The position numbers and the translations under genes were made by a program. Of a DNA stretch of 54,751 bases, positions 17,624-26,475 are shown piece by piece (positions within the stretch are counted from its first letter, which is position 1; each line of letters begins with the position of its first letter). This stretch comes from Pseudomonadota bacterium (GTDB lineage Bacteria > Desulfobacterota > Desulfovibrionia > Desulfovibrionales > Desulfovibrionaceae). Under the pieces are notes generated by a model. It did not search any database. It worked only from the letters and a program-made list of their open reading frames with translations, and was not told where the DNA came from. The DNA lies in contig JAEYOJ010000069.1 of the NCBI GenBank assembly GCA_023411815.1, positions 1 through 54,751 of the forward strand. Direction: 5' to 3'.

Positions 17624-18823
17624 TCAGTCCATCCGGCCATGGTCGGGAGGCTCGCCCCCGTCCTCCGTCTTCCTGTGCGGCCTGGCGAACATGCCGTCCA
17701 GGAGACCGGGCGGCTCTTCGGCGGCGGCCTTCTCGCCGGAGATGTCGGCCAGCCGCCAGGCTTCGATCCAGCCGCGTTCGGCGGCGTGCACGGCCATGTC
17801 CATGGTGTCGCGGGCCAGCACCAGATCGCTGCCGGCCCGGCGCAGGTCCTCGGCCAGCCGCAGCACGCCCTGTTCGCGGGCCTGGTCGGGCCGGGCCAGG
17901 CGTATGTACACGGCGTGCACCCGGCCCGGATGGCGCTCCACCACCTCGGCGTAGATCTCCGGGTCCATCTGGCCGCTGTCGCCCACCAGGATGAAGGGCA
18001 GGTCGTCGTACAGCTCCAGCATGGCCGTGATGAGCCTGAACTTGTGGCCTCTGGGCGAGGGCCTGGTGAGCCCCTCCTCGGACAGGCCCCAGTCGCGCAG
18101 GAAGAGCACCGGTCCCACGGGGATGCCGTGCAGGCCGAAGAACTCGGCCAGCAGGTCGTACAGGCTCCACGGGCCCCGCGAGACGTAGAGCATGGGATTG
18201 GCCGGATGCCCTTCGCGGTCCAGGTGCAGGGCGCGGTAAAAGGCCGCCACGCCCGGAAAGGGCAGGCGCGTGCGGGCGTTGTGCAGGAATAGCGAGCGCA
18301 GCATGCGCAGGACGTTGGTGGCGTGCGTGGGCACCACCGTGTCGTCGATGTCGCTGATGATCACGTGCCTGGCCTTGCCCGGCGGGGTCAGCACCTCGGC
18401 CAGGGCCTCCACCGTCCTGGAACCTGGACGCGGTTCCAGCAACTCCAGGGAGACGACCTGCCAGAGCAGCGGCTCCAGGGGCGCGGAGGGCGTAAGGCGC
18501 AACTCGAAGAAGCCCCGGTCGTCGGCCGCGACTTCGCTGCGGCGGCCCTGGAACTCGGCCGCGAGCCGCGCGCCGGGCACGGGCATACGCGACATGCCGC
18601 GCCAGGTGTTGCGCAGGTTCCGCCACAGGCCGTCGGTCTCGCGGGACGGGCGCACGTCCTTGTGTTCCACCACCCGGCCGCGCACGAGCAGTTCGCGTTC
18701 GCTGCCGTAGGTGCGGTAGGCCAGGATCTGCAACGGCCCGAGCAGCCCCAGCCTGCGCTTGAGGCCGCAGCGGGCCTGGAGCAGAAAGCGGGAGGCGAGG
18801 ATTGCCAGGCGGCGCAGGGTCAT
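17624..18823 (-). CDS. App1-type phosphatase (DUF2183, HAD-like)
   Basis: This 399-residue protein holds an App1/DUF2183 catalytic domain in its second half. It has the HAD nucleophile motif VIISDIDDTVV (near residue 155), then PMLYVSRGPWSLYDLLAEFF, the lysine segment HKFRLITAMLELY, and the acidic FILVGDSGQMDPEIYAEV. Yeast App1 is a phosphatidate phosphatase; bacterial members act on unknown, probably lipid, phosphates. The N-terminal half has a beta-rich region (AEFQGRRSEVAADDRGFFELRL) that may be an accessory C2-like or immunoglobulin-like domain. It follows the histidine kinase gene by 43 bases on the same strand, so the two may share a transcript. The start has a weak ribosome binding site. 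Confidence 0.85.
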   Translation of the reverse strand: MTLRRLAILASRFLLQARCGLKRRLGLLGPLQILAYRTYGSERELLVRGRVVEHKDVRPSRETDGLWRNLRNTWRGMSRMPVPGARLAAEFQGRRSEVAADDRGFFELRLTPSAPLEPLLWQVVSLELLEPRPGSRTVEALAEVLTPPGKARHVIISDIDDTVVPTHATNVLRMLRSLFLHNARTRLPFPGVAAFYRALHLDREGHPANPMLYVSRGPWSLYDLLAEFFGLHGIPVGPVLFLRDWGLSEEGLTRPSPRGHKFRLITAMLELYDDLPFILVGDSGQMDPEIYAEVVERHPGRVHAVYIRLARPDQAREQGVLRLAEDLRRAGSDLVLARDTMDMAVHAAERGWIEAWRLADISGEKAAAEEPPGLLDGMFARPHRKTEDGGEPPDHGRMD

Positions 18824-18866
18824 GGGCGGCGCCCCGGGAGTCGGGTTTTGCAGAAGTCAGGCATCA

Positions 18867-20546
18867 TCAGTCCTCCGCCGTGGAAGGCTCGGAAGCGGGC
18901 TGTTCCTTGCAGGACGAGGCCGGGTCCCGTAAGCGCCTGTGCTCCAGGGGCAGGCGGATGGTCACCGTGGTGCCGCGGCCCTCGGAACTGGCTATGCTCA
19001 TGGTCCCGCCGTGCTCATGGACGATCCTGTCGGCCTTGGGCAGGCCGATGCCCACGGCCACGGCCTTGGTGGTGTAGAAGGGATCGAGGACGTAGGGCAG
19101 CTCGGCCTCGGGAATGCCTCGGCCCGTGTCGGAGATCTTCAGGGCCACGGCCCCATTCTCCCTAGCGGCCTCGATGCGCACCTCGCCGACTCCGCCCGGA
19201 AGTGACTCCACCGCGTTGTCCATGATTTCGGCCAGGGCCCAGATCATGAGCGCCTTGTCCACGGGAACGCACACTGGTTGCACGTCGATCTTCCAGGACA
19301 CGCGGCGGGCCAGGGCCGCGGTCTTGCCTTCGCTTGCGGCGCGGGCCTCCTCCGCCAACTCGGCGACGGGCGTCTGGCGCAACTCGCCCAGGCGCAGGGA
19401 GCTGTAGTCGGAAACCACCTCCGTGATGCGCTCGATGCGGCCAGCAGCCTCCAGAATCCCGTCCAGGTACTCCAGGTACTCGCCCTGCAGCTCGGGCTTG
19501 CGGGCCAGCAGGCGGGCGAGGCCGCCGATGATGGTCATGGGGTTGCGCAGCTGGTGGGCCACGGCCATGGTGATCTTGCGCAGGCTCTCCACGCGCTCGG
19601 TGATCTGGCGCACCACCTCGCGGTTGGCCACCTCGGTCTCGCGCAAGGCGTCGCGGGCGATGCGCGCCTGCTCCTCGGCGTAGTCGGTCCGCTTCTGGAT
19701 GAGTTCGATGTCGTGCTTCAAGGTCCGCGACATGCGGTTCAAGGCATCCTGCATGCGCGAGATCTCGTCCTTGCCAGCGGCGGGCAGGACCACGTCCAGT
19801 TCGCCGTCGGCGATGCGCACGGCGGCGCGCGTGACCTGTGAGATAGGCTGCACGATGCTGCGCGCCACGGACAGAGCCACCAGGCCCATGGCCAGGAAGG
19901 TCGCGGCAAAGCCGAGCAGGGCCACGGTCATGTGCCGGGCGAAAAGCGAGTCGATGATTTGTGCCAGAGCGCTCTTCTCGCGATCCACGTTGGCCAGGTA
20001 GACGCCGGTGCCGATCCACAGGTTCGTGCCGGGAATGATCTCGGCGTAGCCCAGTTTGGGCTCCTCCTCCTCTCCGCCGGGCAGCGGGAAGCGGTAACGC
20101 ACGAAACCGCCGCCTCGGACGGCCTGCTCCCGCAGTTCGCGCACAAGATAAACGCCCGCGCTGTCGCGCACGTCGCGCATGTCCTTTCCCTGATAATGGG
20201 GCTGGCCCGGCAGCGCCACGTTGCGCGTGCCCTCGAAGACGAAGTAGTAGCCCGAACGGTCCGGCCCGAAGCGCAGCGGGCCCACGGCGTCGAGCACCAT
20301 GGCGTCGCGCCGGACCTGGTTTTCGACGCCGGCCAGAATTTGCCCCAGGGCCACGGCCATGGAGTGCGTGGCGACCCTGACCTTTTCCTGCTGGGCCCGG
20401 AGCATGGCCTCCTCCATCTCCTGCACGCTGGCGCGCTCGATGCGGTTGGCCGTGTATGTGAAGGCCGCCGCCAGGAGCAGGGCATACATGGAGGTCAGGG
20501 CCAGCAGCAGGAATATCCTCGCCGCGATGGACAGATTGCGTAGCAT
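18867..20546 (-). CDS. Sensor histidine kinase with periplasmic Cache domain and HAMP
   Basis: This 560-residue membrane kinase has a first membrane helix at about residues 8-32. A periplasmic single-Cache-type sensor follows, with YYFVFEGTRNVALPGQPHYQGKDM and a second repeat ending GTNLWIGTGVYLANVD. Next come a second helix (about 208-230) and a HAMP linker (VARSIVQPISQVTRAAVRIADGEL). The HisKA H-box is VAHQLRNPM with H331, and the ATPase domain has NAVESLPGG, DTGRGIPEAEL and GIGLPKADRIV. Cache sensors of this type often bind small carboxylates. ATG 20546 has AAGGTG upstream and starts the first helix cleanly. No response regulator is adjacent, so it is an orphan kinase here. The App1-type gene follows 43 bases downstream. 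Confidence 0.92.
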   Translation of the reverse strand: MLRNLSIAARIFLLLALTSMYALLLAAAFTYTANRIERASVQEMEEAMLRAQQEKVRVATHSMAVALGQILAGVENQVRRDAMVLDAVGPLRFGPDRSGYYFVFEGTRNVALPGQPHYQGKDMRDVRDSAGVYLVRELREQAVRGGGFVRYRFPLPGGEEEEPKLGYAEIIPGTNLWIGTGVYLANVDREKSALAQIIDSLFARHMTVALLGFAATFLAMGLVALSVARSIVQPISQVTRAAVRIADGELDVVLPAAGKDEISRMQDALNRMSRTLKHDIELIQKRTDYAEEQARIARDALRETEVANREVVRQITERVESLRKITMAVAHQLRNPMTIIGGLARLLARKPELQGEYLEYLDGILEAAGRIERITEVVSDYSSLRLGELRQTPVAELAEEARAASEGKTAALARRVSWKIDVQPVCVPVDKALMIWALAEIMDNAVESLPGGVGEVRIEAARENGAVALKISDTGRGIPEAELPYVLDPFYTTKAVAVGIGLPKADRIVHEHGGTMSIASSEGRGTTVTIRLPLEHRRLRDPASSCKEQPASEPSTAED

Positions 20547-20599
20547 GGCGCACCTTTTTCGTGGTCCCGTGGCCACGGACATGCGCCAGCCTAGCATAT

Positions 20600-20646
20600 C
20601 GGCCTGTTGAAAAACAGGCCGCGCAGGCCGGGGCGGCATTTTCAAC
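20600..20646. repeat. Nested inverted repeats (GTTGAAAA/TTTTCAAC and inner hairpin)
   Basis: CGGCCTGTT (20600-20608) and AACAGGCCG (20613-20621) form a perfect hairpin with a GAAA loop. GTTGAAAA (20606-20613) can instead pair with TTTTCAAC (20639-20646). The two pairings exclude each other. It lies between the small envelope protein gene and the kinase gene and may end or attenuate transcription. Confidence 0.5.
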
Positions 20647-20780
20647 GACCGGACAGGCGCCCCCTTCGAAATCACGCCTCACGCCACATGTCCCGAAGTC
20701 GCGGCGGCCGTGCGTCATGGCCCCAGGCCGGACGGAACTGCGCCTCGGTGCTGGGGATCGACCTGACCGGCCGGGACGGG

Positions 20781-21362
20781 CTAATGCAGGGGCATCGAGA
20801 CGTTCACATGGAAGGATTGATCCAGCAGATTGAGCTTGCCGTGCGTGGAGATGTCGCCCATGCGCAGGCCCTTGCGGCTGACGCTGACCTGCTTCTCGGT
20901 CCAGCGCACGCCGAAATCCACGCCCAGCACGTCGCGGAAGAACCAGATGGCGCCGCCGCCGAAGTTCCATGCGAACTGCGCGCCTGACTGATCGCCGGGA
21001 GCCATTCCACTGCCCTCGAAGGACCAGTCCAGGGGGTCGGCCCAGGCGCCCACGTAGGGCATGAACGTAATGCCGGTATTGCCGTGCAGGTGCGCCTGCA
21101 CCAGGGAACTGCTCAACACGTCCGTTCCAGGCGAGGCGTGGACCGCGGGGTTTCGCGCCCAACCGGCCGGCAATCCGGGCAGCATGCCAAGCTCCTGCGC
21201 TGGCGTATCGCCAATGGTTATCGCAGCCAGGGGAATGCGCAGATCGTCTCCGCCACTGGCGTATCCGGCGTCGAGCCGCAATCCGCGACCCTGACCCGCG
21301 CACGGCGCCGCATGCGCGAACAGACCGGCAACTATGGCGAAAACGAGCAGCAGCTTGGGCAT
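20781..21362 (-). CDS. Hypothetical exported protein, probably outer-membrane beta-barrel-like
   Basis: I do not recognise a family. The 193-residue protein begins with a clear signal peptide (MPKLLLVFAIVAGLFAHAAPCAG, cut near residue 23-25). The mature part is rich in glycine and aromatic residues in alternating patterns (TGITFMPYVGAW, GAQFAWNFGGGAIWFF, VDFGVRWTEKQVSV). This suggests beta strands of an outer-membrane protein or a lipid-binding barrel. It ends SFHVNVSMPLH, without the classical terminal aromatic residue. ATG 21362 was chosen because AGGAA lies four bases upstream and it begins the signal peptide; an upstream ATG at 21434 is less likely. It lies upstream of the Cache kinase gene on the same strand, separated by 234 bases with a strong hairpin. 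Confidence 0.75.
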   Translation of the reverse strand: MPKLLLVFAIVAGLFAHAAPCAGQGRGLRLDAGYASGGDDLRIPLAAITIGDTPAQELGMLPGLPAGWARNPAVHASPGTDVLSSSLVQAHLHGNTGITFMPYVGAWADPLDWSFEGSGMAPGDQSGAQFAWNFGGGAIWFFRDVLGVDFGVRWTEKQVSVSRKGLRMGDISTHGKLNLLDQSFHVNVSMPLH

Positions 21363-21591
21363 GGCCTTCCTGTTCAGCCAGTGTGAAGTTTTCCCCCTAT
21401 GCGGTATCCTGCTGTCGTGCGTGGTCACGTGCAATGAAAATTTCGCGTATTGTAATAAGGCGGCGAGGGAATGCGTGAGGGAGGTTTTGCAGGAGTCCGC
21501 GACGGGAGATTCCCGGCACGGGGAAAAAGAAAGGGAACCGGCAGTCCTGTTCCTGGACTTCCGGCCCCCGAGCAGCGATCGGATGAGCGGT

Positions 21592-22398
21592 TTACAGCGT
21601 GGCGAGCCTGAGGCGCGAGCGGACCAGTTCCTCGCCCATGGCGTACAGGCAGTCCAGGAAGCGCACCTGCAACGTGCCTGGGCCGGGGGCGTCCTGGGCC
21701 GCGACCTCGCCCGCGATGCCCATGACGGCCATGGCCGCCGTGACGCCGGCCAGGGGCTCGCCCCCGGCGCAGGCCGAGAATGCTCCCACCAGGGCCGTGG
21801 CCGTGCAGCCCAGGCCCGTGACCTTGGTCATCATGGCATGGCCGTTGTCCACGCCCAGCACCGAGCGGCCGTCGGTTATCACGTCGCGCGCGCCGCTCAC
21901 GCAGACCACCGCGCCGAGCCGTTCCGCCAGGGCGCGCGCCGCGTCCAGGGCCTCCTCGCTTGCGTTGGTGCTGTCCGCGCCCTTGGACGCGCCCTGCTCG
22001 CCGGCCACGTAGAGGATCTCCGAGGCGTTGCCCCGGATGGCGGCCAGGCGCACGCGCTTCAAAAGCTCGGCGACCGCCTCGCGGCGGTAGGCCGTGGCGC
22101 CGGCGGCCACCGGGTCCAGGACCACGGGGATGCCCTTGGCGTTGGCGGCCTGACCGGCCTTGAACATGCTCTCTATGTAGCTGGAGGCGGGCGTGCCGAT
22201 GTTGAGCACCACGGCGTCGGCCAGGGAGGCCAGTTCGCCGGCGTCGTCGGGCGCATGGGTCATGGCCGGCGACGCGCCCAGGGCCAGCAGGGCGTTGGCC
22301 GTGGTGTTGGTGACCACGTTGTTGGTCACGTTGAGCACCAGGGGGTTCCTCTCGCGGACCCGGCACAGGTGGGCCCAGACAGTGGAAGCGTCGAACAT
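21592..22398 (-). CDS. thiM: Hydroxyethylthiazole kinase
   Basis: This 268-residue ribokinase-fold enzyme phosphorylates the thiazole alcohol of thiamine for salvage. Family signatures are NPLVLNVTNNVVTNTTANALLALGASPAM at the N-terminus, VVLDPVAAGAT, AIRGNASEI (near residue 125), and the C-terminal VTGLGCTATALVGAF that holds the catalytic cysteine and phosphate-binding turn. Length is normal for ThiM. AAGGAAT lies seven bases before the ATG. It is the second gene after the TPP riboswitch, 139 bases downstream of the transporter gene, and a family 1 repeat fills that gap. Thiamine-dependent control of the whole unit is likely if no terminator acts in the gap. Confidence 0.95.
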   Translation of the reverse strand: MFDASTVWAHLCRVRERNPLVLNVTNNVVTNTTANALLALGASPAMTHAPDDAGELASLADAVVLNIGTPASSYIESMFKAGQAANAKGIPVVLDPVAAGATAYRREAVAELLKRVRLAAIRGNASEILYVAGEQGASKGADSTNASEEALDAARALAERLGAVVCVSGARDVITDGRSVLGVDNGHAMMTKVTGLGCTATALVGAFSACAGGEPLAGVTAAMAVMGIAGEVAAQDAPGPGTLQVRFLDCLYAMGEELVRSRLRLATL

Positions 22399-22430
22399 GC
22401 CGTTATTCCTTATGTTTGAAGAGAAAGGCG

Positions 22431-22503
22431 TAAGAGCCGGGGAGGGTTTTACCCTCCCCAGACCCCACCCACCAGGGCGTGACGACGCCCTGGACCCGCG
22501 ATG
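22431..22503 (-). repeat. Family 1 two-hairpin repeat, copy A
   Basis: This copy lies between cytX and thiM. One hairpin is GGGGAGGGT/ACCCTCCCC (22439-22460). The other is CCAGGGCGT/ACGCCCTGG (22472-22493), followed by GACCCGCGA. The left edge TAAGAGCCGG is shared with copies B and, in part, C. Orientation is opposite to copy B. In the mRNA it would place two stable stems upstream of thiM. Confidence 0.85.
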
Positions 22504-22506
22504 TTT

Positions 22507-22523
22507 CTTGGCGAAGCGCCAAG
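22507..22523 (-). terminator. Small hairpin after cytX, possible attenuator
   Basis: CTTGGCG pairs with CGCCAAG around a 3-base loop, 15 bases past the cytX stop. No T-run follows; AAACAT does. It may protect the transcript end rather than stop polymerase. Confidence 0.35.
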
Positions 22524-22537
22524 GGTGTCGATCATCT

Positions 22538-23782
22538 TTAAGCGCGTGCTGTTGAGCCAGCTATTGCCCGGCGCGCGGTGGGCTCCAGCAGCTTGCGCAC
22601 GGCCAGGTGCAGCAGGGCGGTGAACAGGATGCAGCCCAGGGTCGCGCCCATGGGCAGGTCCAGGCCTCCGGCCAGCCTGTGGAAGGCGAAGCCGCCCGCC
22701 AGCGAGACCCAGGCCGCCGGGTCCCAGGACTGCTCGCGCCTGTCCTCGCGCAGCAGCCAGTAGTCCGTGAGCACCACGGCGGCCAGGGGCGCGAAGACCG
22801 AGCCGATGAGGAACAGGAAGTCCATGTACAGCTCGCTGGAGAGCGCCACGGCCAGCAGCGTGCCGACCAGGGTGACCACGGCCGAGACCGCGCGGCGCGA
22901 GGCCTTGGGGAAGACGTTCTGCCAGGAGACGGCCGCCGAGTAGACGTCCATGAAGGTCGTGGTCACCGTGGACAGGGACATGACCAGCAGGGCCGTGATG
23001 CCCAGACCGGCGGCCAGCAGCATGCCCGTGGGATCGGCCGAGCCCGTGGCCAGCGCGCCGAACAGGCCCATGGCGTACATGGCCGTGCTGCCCAGGAAGT
23101 AGCCCAGGAACGGGGCCAGCCAGGCGGCCGTGGCCGTGCGGGCGCGGCTCGTGTAGTCGGCGATGAGCGGGAACCAGGACAGGGGCATGATCACGGCCAG
23201 CTCCAGCCCGAGCCCGAAGGTCGCCTCGGCCTTGGCCGCGCCGGCCCCGATGGGCTGGCCCAGGACCACGGTGCCCAGGAGCAGGGTCAGGCCGAAGAGC
23301 AGGACCACGGCGACCATGTTCAGGATGCGCACGCCCCAGGCCTCGGCCACGGCCCACAGTCCGACGAGCAGGCCCAGGCCGCAGGTGGCCAGGGCCACGC
23401 CGCCCACGCCCCAGATGTGGCGCAGCAGGGCGTCCACGGCCTGCCCGCCCTGCTGGACCATGACGGCGGTCCAGCCAACGAGCTGCAGCACGTTGAGCAG
23501 CGACACGAGCCAGGAGCCCTGGCGGCCCAGGGACAGGCGGAAGGACATGACGGCCGGCAGGCGCTGGCGGTAACCCATGAGGCCGGCCAGGACCAGCAGG
23601 GCCGTGCCGATGAGGTGGCCAACGACATTGGCCCACATGCCCTTGGCCAGGCCCAGGTCGGCCAAGTAGCCGCCCGTGAGCAGCTCGGCCACGGACACGG
23701 CCGCGCCGAACCAGAGCAGGAACAGCCCAATGGCCGAATAACCGGAAGGTTTGCCTTCGACGGCGTTTGCGGTGTTTGCCAT
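22538..23782 (-). CDS. cytX: Putative hydroxymethylpyrimidine transporter CytX (NCS1 family)
   Basis: This 414-residue protein has about twelve hydrophobic helices of the nucleobase:cation symporter 1 family. The start is like CytX (FLLWFGAAVSVAELLTGGYLADLGLAKGM). Later segments include PLSWFPLIADYTSRARTATAAWLAPFLGYFLGS and LFLIGSVFAPLAAVVLTDYWLLRE, normal for NCS1 carriers. CytX carriers are linked to thiamine genes and are thought to import the hydroxymethylpyrimidine precursor. The TPP riboswitch in its leader and thiM downstream make a thiamine-precursor role very likely, as opposed to cytosine uptake. GGAGA precedes the ATG. Confidence 0.9.
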   Translation of the reverse strand: MANTANAVEGKPSGYSAIGLFLLWFGAAVSVAELLTGGYLADLGLAKGMWANVVGHLIGTALLVLAGLMGYRQRLPAVMSFRLSLGRQGSWLVSLLNVLQLVGWTAVMVQQGGQAVDALLRHIWGVGGVALATCGLGLLVGLWAVAEAWGVRILNMVAVVLLFGLTLLLGTVVLGQPIGAGAAKAEATFGLGLELAVIMPLSWFPLIADYTSRARTATAAWLAPFLGYFLGSTAMYAMGLFGALATGSADPTGMLLAAGLGITALLVMSLSTVTTTFMDVYSAAVSWQNVFPKASRRAVSAVVTLVGTLLAVALSSELYMDFLFLIGSVFAPLAAVVLTDYWLLREDRREQSWDPAAWVSLAGGFAFHRLAGGLDLPMGATLGCILFTALLHLAVRKLLEPTARRAIAGSTARA

Positions 23783-23891
23783 GATGCGTTCTCCTTGCCG
23801 CGCTCGGCGGCAGGTTACGGCAGCATGGACTGGCGGATAAGGATGAGGAGGGCGAGGTAGCGCGGGCGACGCCGCGCATCCGGCGATCCGA

Positions 23892-23972
23892 AATCCCTAC
23901 GGCAGTCCGAACTGCGTCAGGTTCCATGGGTGTGATCTCAGTCCCGCCACCTGCGGGACACCCCATTCGGAT
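23892..23972 (-). promoter_or_regulatory. TPP riboswitch (THI element)
   Basis: Read on the minus strand, the sequence has the conserved parts in order: GGGGTGTCCC (23966-23957), CTGAGATCACACCC (about 23942-23929), GGAACCTGACGCAGTTCGG (about 23925-23907) and TGCCGTAGGGATT (about 23904-23892). These match the P2/J3-2 CUGAGA and the P4/P5 GGAACCUGA to AGGGA blocks of thiamine pyrophosphate aptamers. It lies about 110 bases before the cytX start and should reduce expression when TPP is plentiful. Confidence 0.95.
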
Positions 23973-24100
23973 GCAACGAAAGGCTGTTCAATGACCTGAT
24001 ACGGCGGGCGGTTCCAGCCGAGGCCCGCCATGTAGCACGCGGATTTACGCGATGCAACGGGTGGCCGCGAACCGTTGATGGAGCTCGGCTACAGCGAAAC

Positions 24101-24175
24101 TCGCGGGTCCAGGGCGTCGTCACGCCCTGGTGGGGAGAGGTCTGGAGAGGGGCGACGCCCCTCTCCGGCTCTTAG
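24101..24175 (+). repeat. Family 1 two-hairpin repeat, copy B
   Basis: Hairpin 1 is CCAGGGCGT/ACGCCCTGG (24109-24130). Hairpin 2 is an 11-bp stem, GGAGAGGGGCG/CGCCCCTCTCC (24144-24166), with a single-base centre. It begins TCGCGGGTCC and ends CCGGCTCTTAG. The TTA within that end is the complement of the stop codon of the YcaO gene, so the element starts exactly at the gene end. Confidence 0.9.
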
Positions 24176-25881
24176 CTCTTCTCCACGGCGCGCAGATACC
24201 TGGCCCACAGCCTGGGGCTGACGCGCGAGAAGCGCTCCAGGTCGGCGGTCAGCTCCAGGCCGGGCACCATGGCCTTGGCCACGGGCAGGCCCACGTCCTG
24301 ACGCGTCAGGTCCAGGTAGATGGGCTCGTAGCCGTTGGCAGCCAGGATATCTTCCAGCCGCGCCAGGTTGCGGCCGTAATCGCCCGTGGCGAAGTTGGGC
24401 AGGTCCTCGTAGCGCCGCGTGGGCAGACCTTCGGGCGCGGGCTTGCTGGCAGGACTTTCGGGGTAGGGATAGGCCACCTCGGTCAGGGCCGAGACGAGGG
24501 CCTTGCGGCCGTCCAGGTGCGCGGCCGTGCCCTTGGCCACGGTGCCATCCTCGCCGACCACGAAGGCGCGCAGGCAGGGGATGCCGAACTCGGTGGTCAC
24601 GTCCTGGAAGACCGGGTGCACGCCCTTGGCCGCGTAGCCGTCCAGGAGCGCCTTGATTTGCGGATCGTCGGCGGCGAGCAGGAAACAGTCCTCGGGCCGG
24701 TACAGGGCCACGCCCTCGGCGTCGCGCTCCACGCATTCCAGCAGGGCAGAGAACCGGGCCTCGACCAGAGTGTTTCCCGAGGCCAGGCCCGTGGAGCCCA
24801 GGCCGCCGAAGAAGCCCGGCTCGTCCAGGTTGCAGAACAGGAACACGAACTGCGCGGGCACCAGGATGTCCTCGCCCTGCCAATCCTGGGCCTGCATCCA
24901 CCACAGGGGCTGATCCTCGTAGGGCACGTCCAGGCGCACGGCGTTGGGGTCCAGAGCGTGGCGGCCTTGGCGCACAAGGTCGTCAAAAGTGGCTTGAACC
25001 AGCGGGTACGGCCGGGTGTAGCCCACGAGGCCCTCGGACGAGATCGAAGTGAAGCTCGACACGCGCTCGACCATCTCCATGGCGTAGGAGGCGCGCGCCG
25101 CATCCAGGGTCAACCCCTTGCCCCAGCTCGTCTGCAGGCCCGTGAGCCGGTAGTCCAGGCGGGCGTTTTTCACGGTGCGGTCCAGCTTCCAGCGGCGCAT
25201 GAGCGCCACGGGCGACAGGGACGACTGGTGGCGCAGCTCGGGCTCGGCGAACACGCCCACGGACTCCAGGCGTTCGATGGCTCTGGCGTATGTCTCGGCT
25301 GCCGGTGGCCGGGGAGCGGCAGGCTGGGCGCGGGCGTCGGCCCGCTCCAGCACGTCGCCGATGCGCGTCCAGGTGCGTTCGGCCAGCTTGGCCATGGCCT
25401 CCGGGGAAACCGGCGGCTCCTCGTCCACGTCCGCCTGGGTGGGCAGCGGCTCGTGGAGGCTGCGGTTGGCCTCGAAGGCCTCGATCCAGGCCACGTGCGT
25501 GAAGTGGTCGGGCAGCAGCTCGGAGCGGATGGCCACGTGCGAGGTTTCGGGCGCAAGGTCCTCGGGCTCGACGCCTTGGAATCGCCCGCTCAGGGCCCGG
25601 TACCTGGGATAGAGGATGCAGGCCTCGTAGAGCATGGCCAGGAAGGGCCTGGGCGCGTGCAGATTCTCGCCGATGATCCCGCCCAGCTCCTCGGCCTCCA
25701 GGACCTCCACGCCTTCCAGCAGGAACTTGCGAATGAAGTCATCGTAGGGGTGGGCCACCAGGTAGCGCGCGGCCTCGGGCAGGTCCATCTGGCGCACGGG
25801 CTTGGTGGAGAAGAAGCCGATGCCGGCGGCGGTGGTGCGCAGGGTCAGCTCGTAATGCATCTCGTCGGGCGTCTGGCTCAT
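24172..25881 (-). CDS. YcaO-like family protein
   Basis: This 569-residue protein carries a YcaO domain in its C-terminal two thirds. It has GKGLTLDAARASYAMEMVERVSSF, the ATP-contact segment GLASGNTLVEARFSALLECVERDAEGVALY, and later TEFGIPCLRAFVVG and ALTEVAYPYPES. YcaO enzymes activate peptide or thioamide carbonyls with ATP, forming azolines, thioamides or amidines, or assist RimO. The N-terminal 170 residues are helical (YLVAHPYDDFIRKFLLEGVEVLEAEELGG). No precursor peptide or cyclodehydratase partner is beside it, so it is more like the free-standing accessory type. A rhodanese gene is divergent from it, which hints at sulfur chemistry. ATG 25881 follows GAGAGG at about eight bases; upstream in-frame starts are unconserved. 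The end is in a family 1 repeat. Confidence 0.88.
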   Translation of the reverse strand: MSQTPDEMHYELTLRTTAAGIGFFSTKPVRQMDLPEAARYLVAHPYDDFIRKFLLEGVEVLEAEELGGIIGENLHAPRPFLAMLYEACILYPRYRALSGRFQGVEPEDLAPETSHVAIRSELLPDHFTHVAWIEAFEANRSLHEPLPTQADVDEEPPVSPEAMAKLAERTWTRIGDVLERADARAQPAAPRPPAAETYARAIERLESVGVFAEPELRHQSSLSPVALMRRWKLDRTVKNARLDYRLTGLQTSWGKGLTLDAARASYAMEMVERVSSFTSISSEGLVGYTRPYPLVQATFDDLVRQGRHALDPNAVRLDVPYEDQPLWWMQAQDWQGEDILVPAQFVFLFCNLDEPGFFGGLGSTGLASGNTLVEARFSALLECVERDAEGVALYRPEDCFLLAADDPQIKALLDGYAAKGVHPVFQDVTTEFGIPCLRAFVVGEDGTVAKGTAAHLDGRKALVSALTEVAYPYPESPASKPAPEGLPTRRYEDLPNFATGDYGRNLARLEDILAANGYEPIYLDLTRQDVGLPVAKAMVPGLELTADLERFSRVSPRLWARYLRAVEKS

Positions 25882-26012
25882 TTTGTTCGCCTCTCTTGGC
25901 GTCGTCAGGGGGGTGTCCGGTCCTGGGCGGGCGGGAAATGCGCTTGAAATCCCGCCGCCTGGAGGGCTATTCTTCCACATCCCTCGCAATGAGCGCAACC
26001 CAAGGAGCAGCC

Positions 26013-26417
26013 ATGGCCCCCAAGAATTCGCTTGTGGCCCAGTATCCCGCCGCCGATCCGGCCGACGCCGCGCGCCATTTCCTGGCGCGCCTGAGCGTGG
26101 AGACCGATCCTTCCGACGTGCATCACGACCTGCAGCAGGGCGTGGAGACCTTCGTGGTCGTGGACGCGCGCGCTCCCGAGGCCTTTGCCAAGGGCCACCT
26201 GCCGGGCGCCGTGAGCCTGCCGCACCGGTCCATCAGTTCCGAGACGACGACCCGGCTGCCGCAGGACAAGCTGCTGGTCGTCCACGGCTGGGGTCCGCAC
26301 TGCAACGCGGCCCAGAAGGCCGCGGCCAAGCTGTCCGCCCTGGGCTTTCGCGTGAAGGAGATGATCGGCGGCTATCAGTACTGGCAATCCGAGGGCTATC
26401 CGGTAGTATCCGGCTAA
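26013..26417 (+). CDS. Rhodanese-like domain protein with altered active-site loop
   Basis: This 134-residue single-domain protein has the rhodanese fold signatures VVVDARAPEAFAKGHLPGAVSLPHRSI and LGFRVKEMIGGYQYWQSEGYPV. The active loop reads VVHGWGPHCNAAQ. Relatives of this type usually have a cysteine where G92 stands here, followed by xGPxCN; only C97 remains. It may transfer sulfur through C97, or may have lost the sulfurtransferase reaction and only bind. ATG 26013 has AAGGAG five bases upstream. It is divergent from the YcaO gene (131 bases) and followed 58 bases later by a small membrane protein, a likely partner in the transcript. No signal peptide, so it is cytoplasmic. Confidence 0.88.
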   Translation: MAPKNSLVAQYPAADPADAARHFLARLSVETDPSDVHHDLQQGVETFVVVDARAPEAFAKGHLPGAVSLPHRSISSETTTRLPQDKLLVVHGWGPHCNAAQKAAAKLSALGFRVKEMIGGYQYWQSEGYPVVSG

Positions 26418-26475
26418 ACCGGCTTCAGCAATCGGCGGTCCGCCCTGGATTGCCGGCCGGCCGAGAGGACCATCC

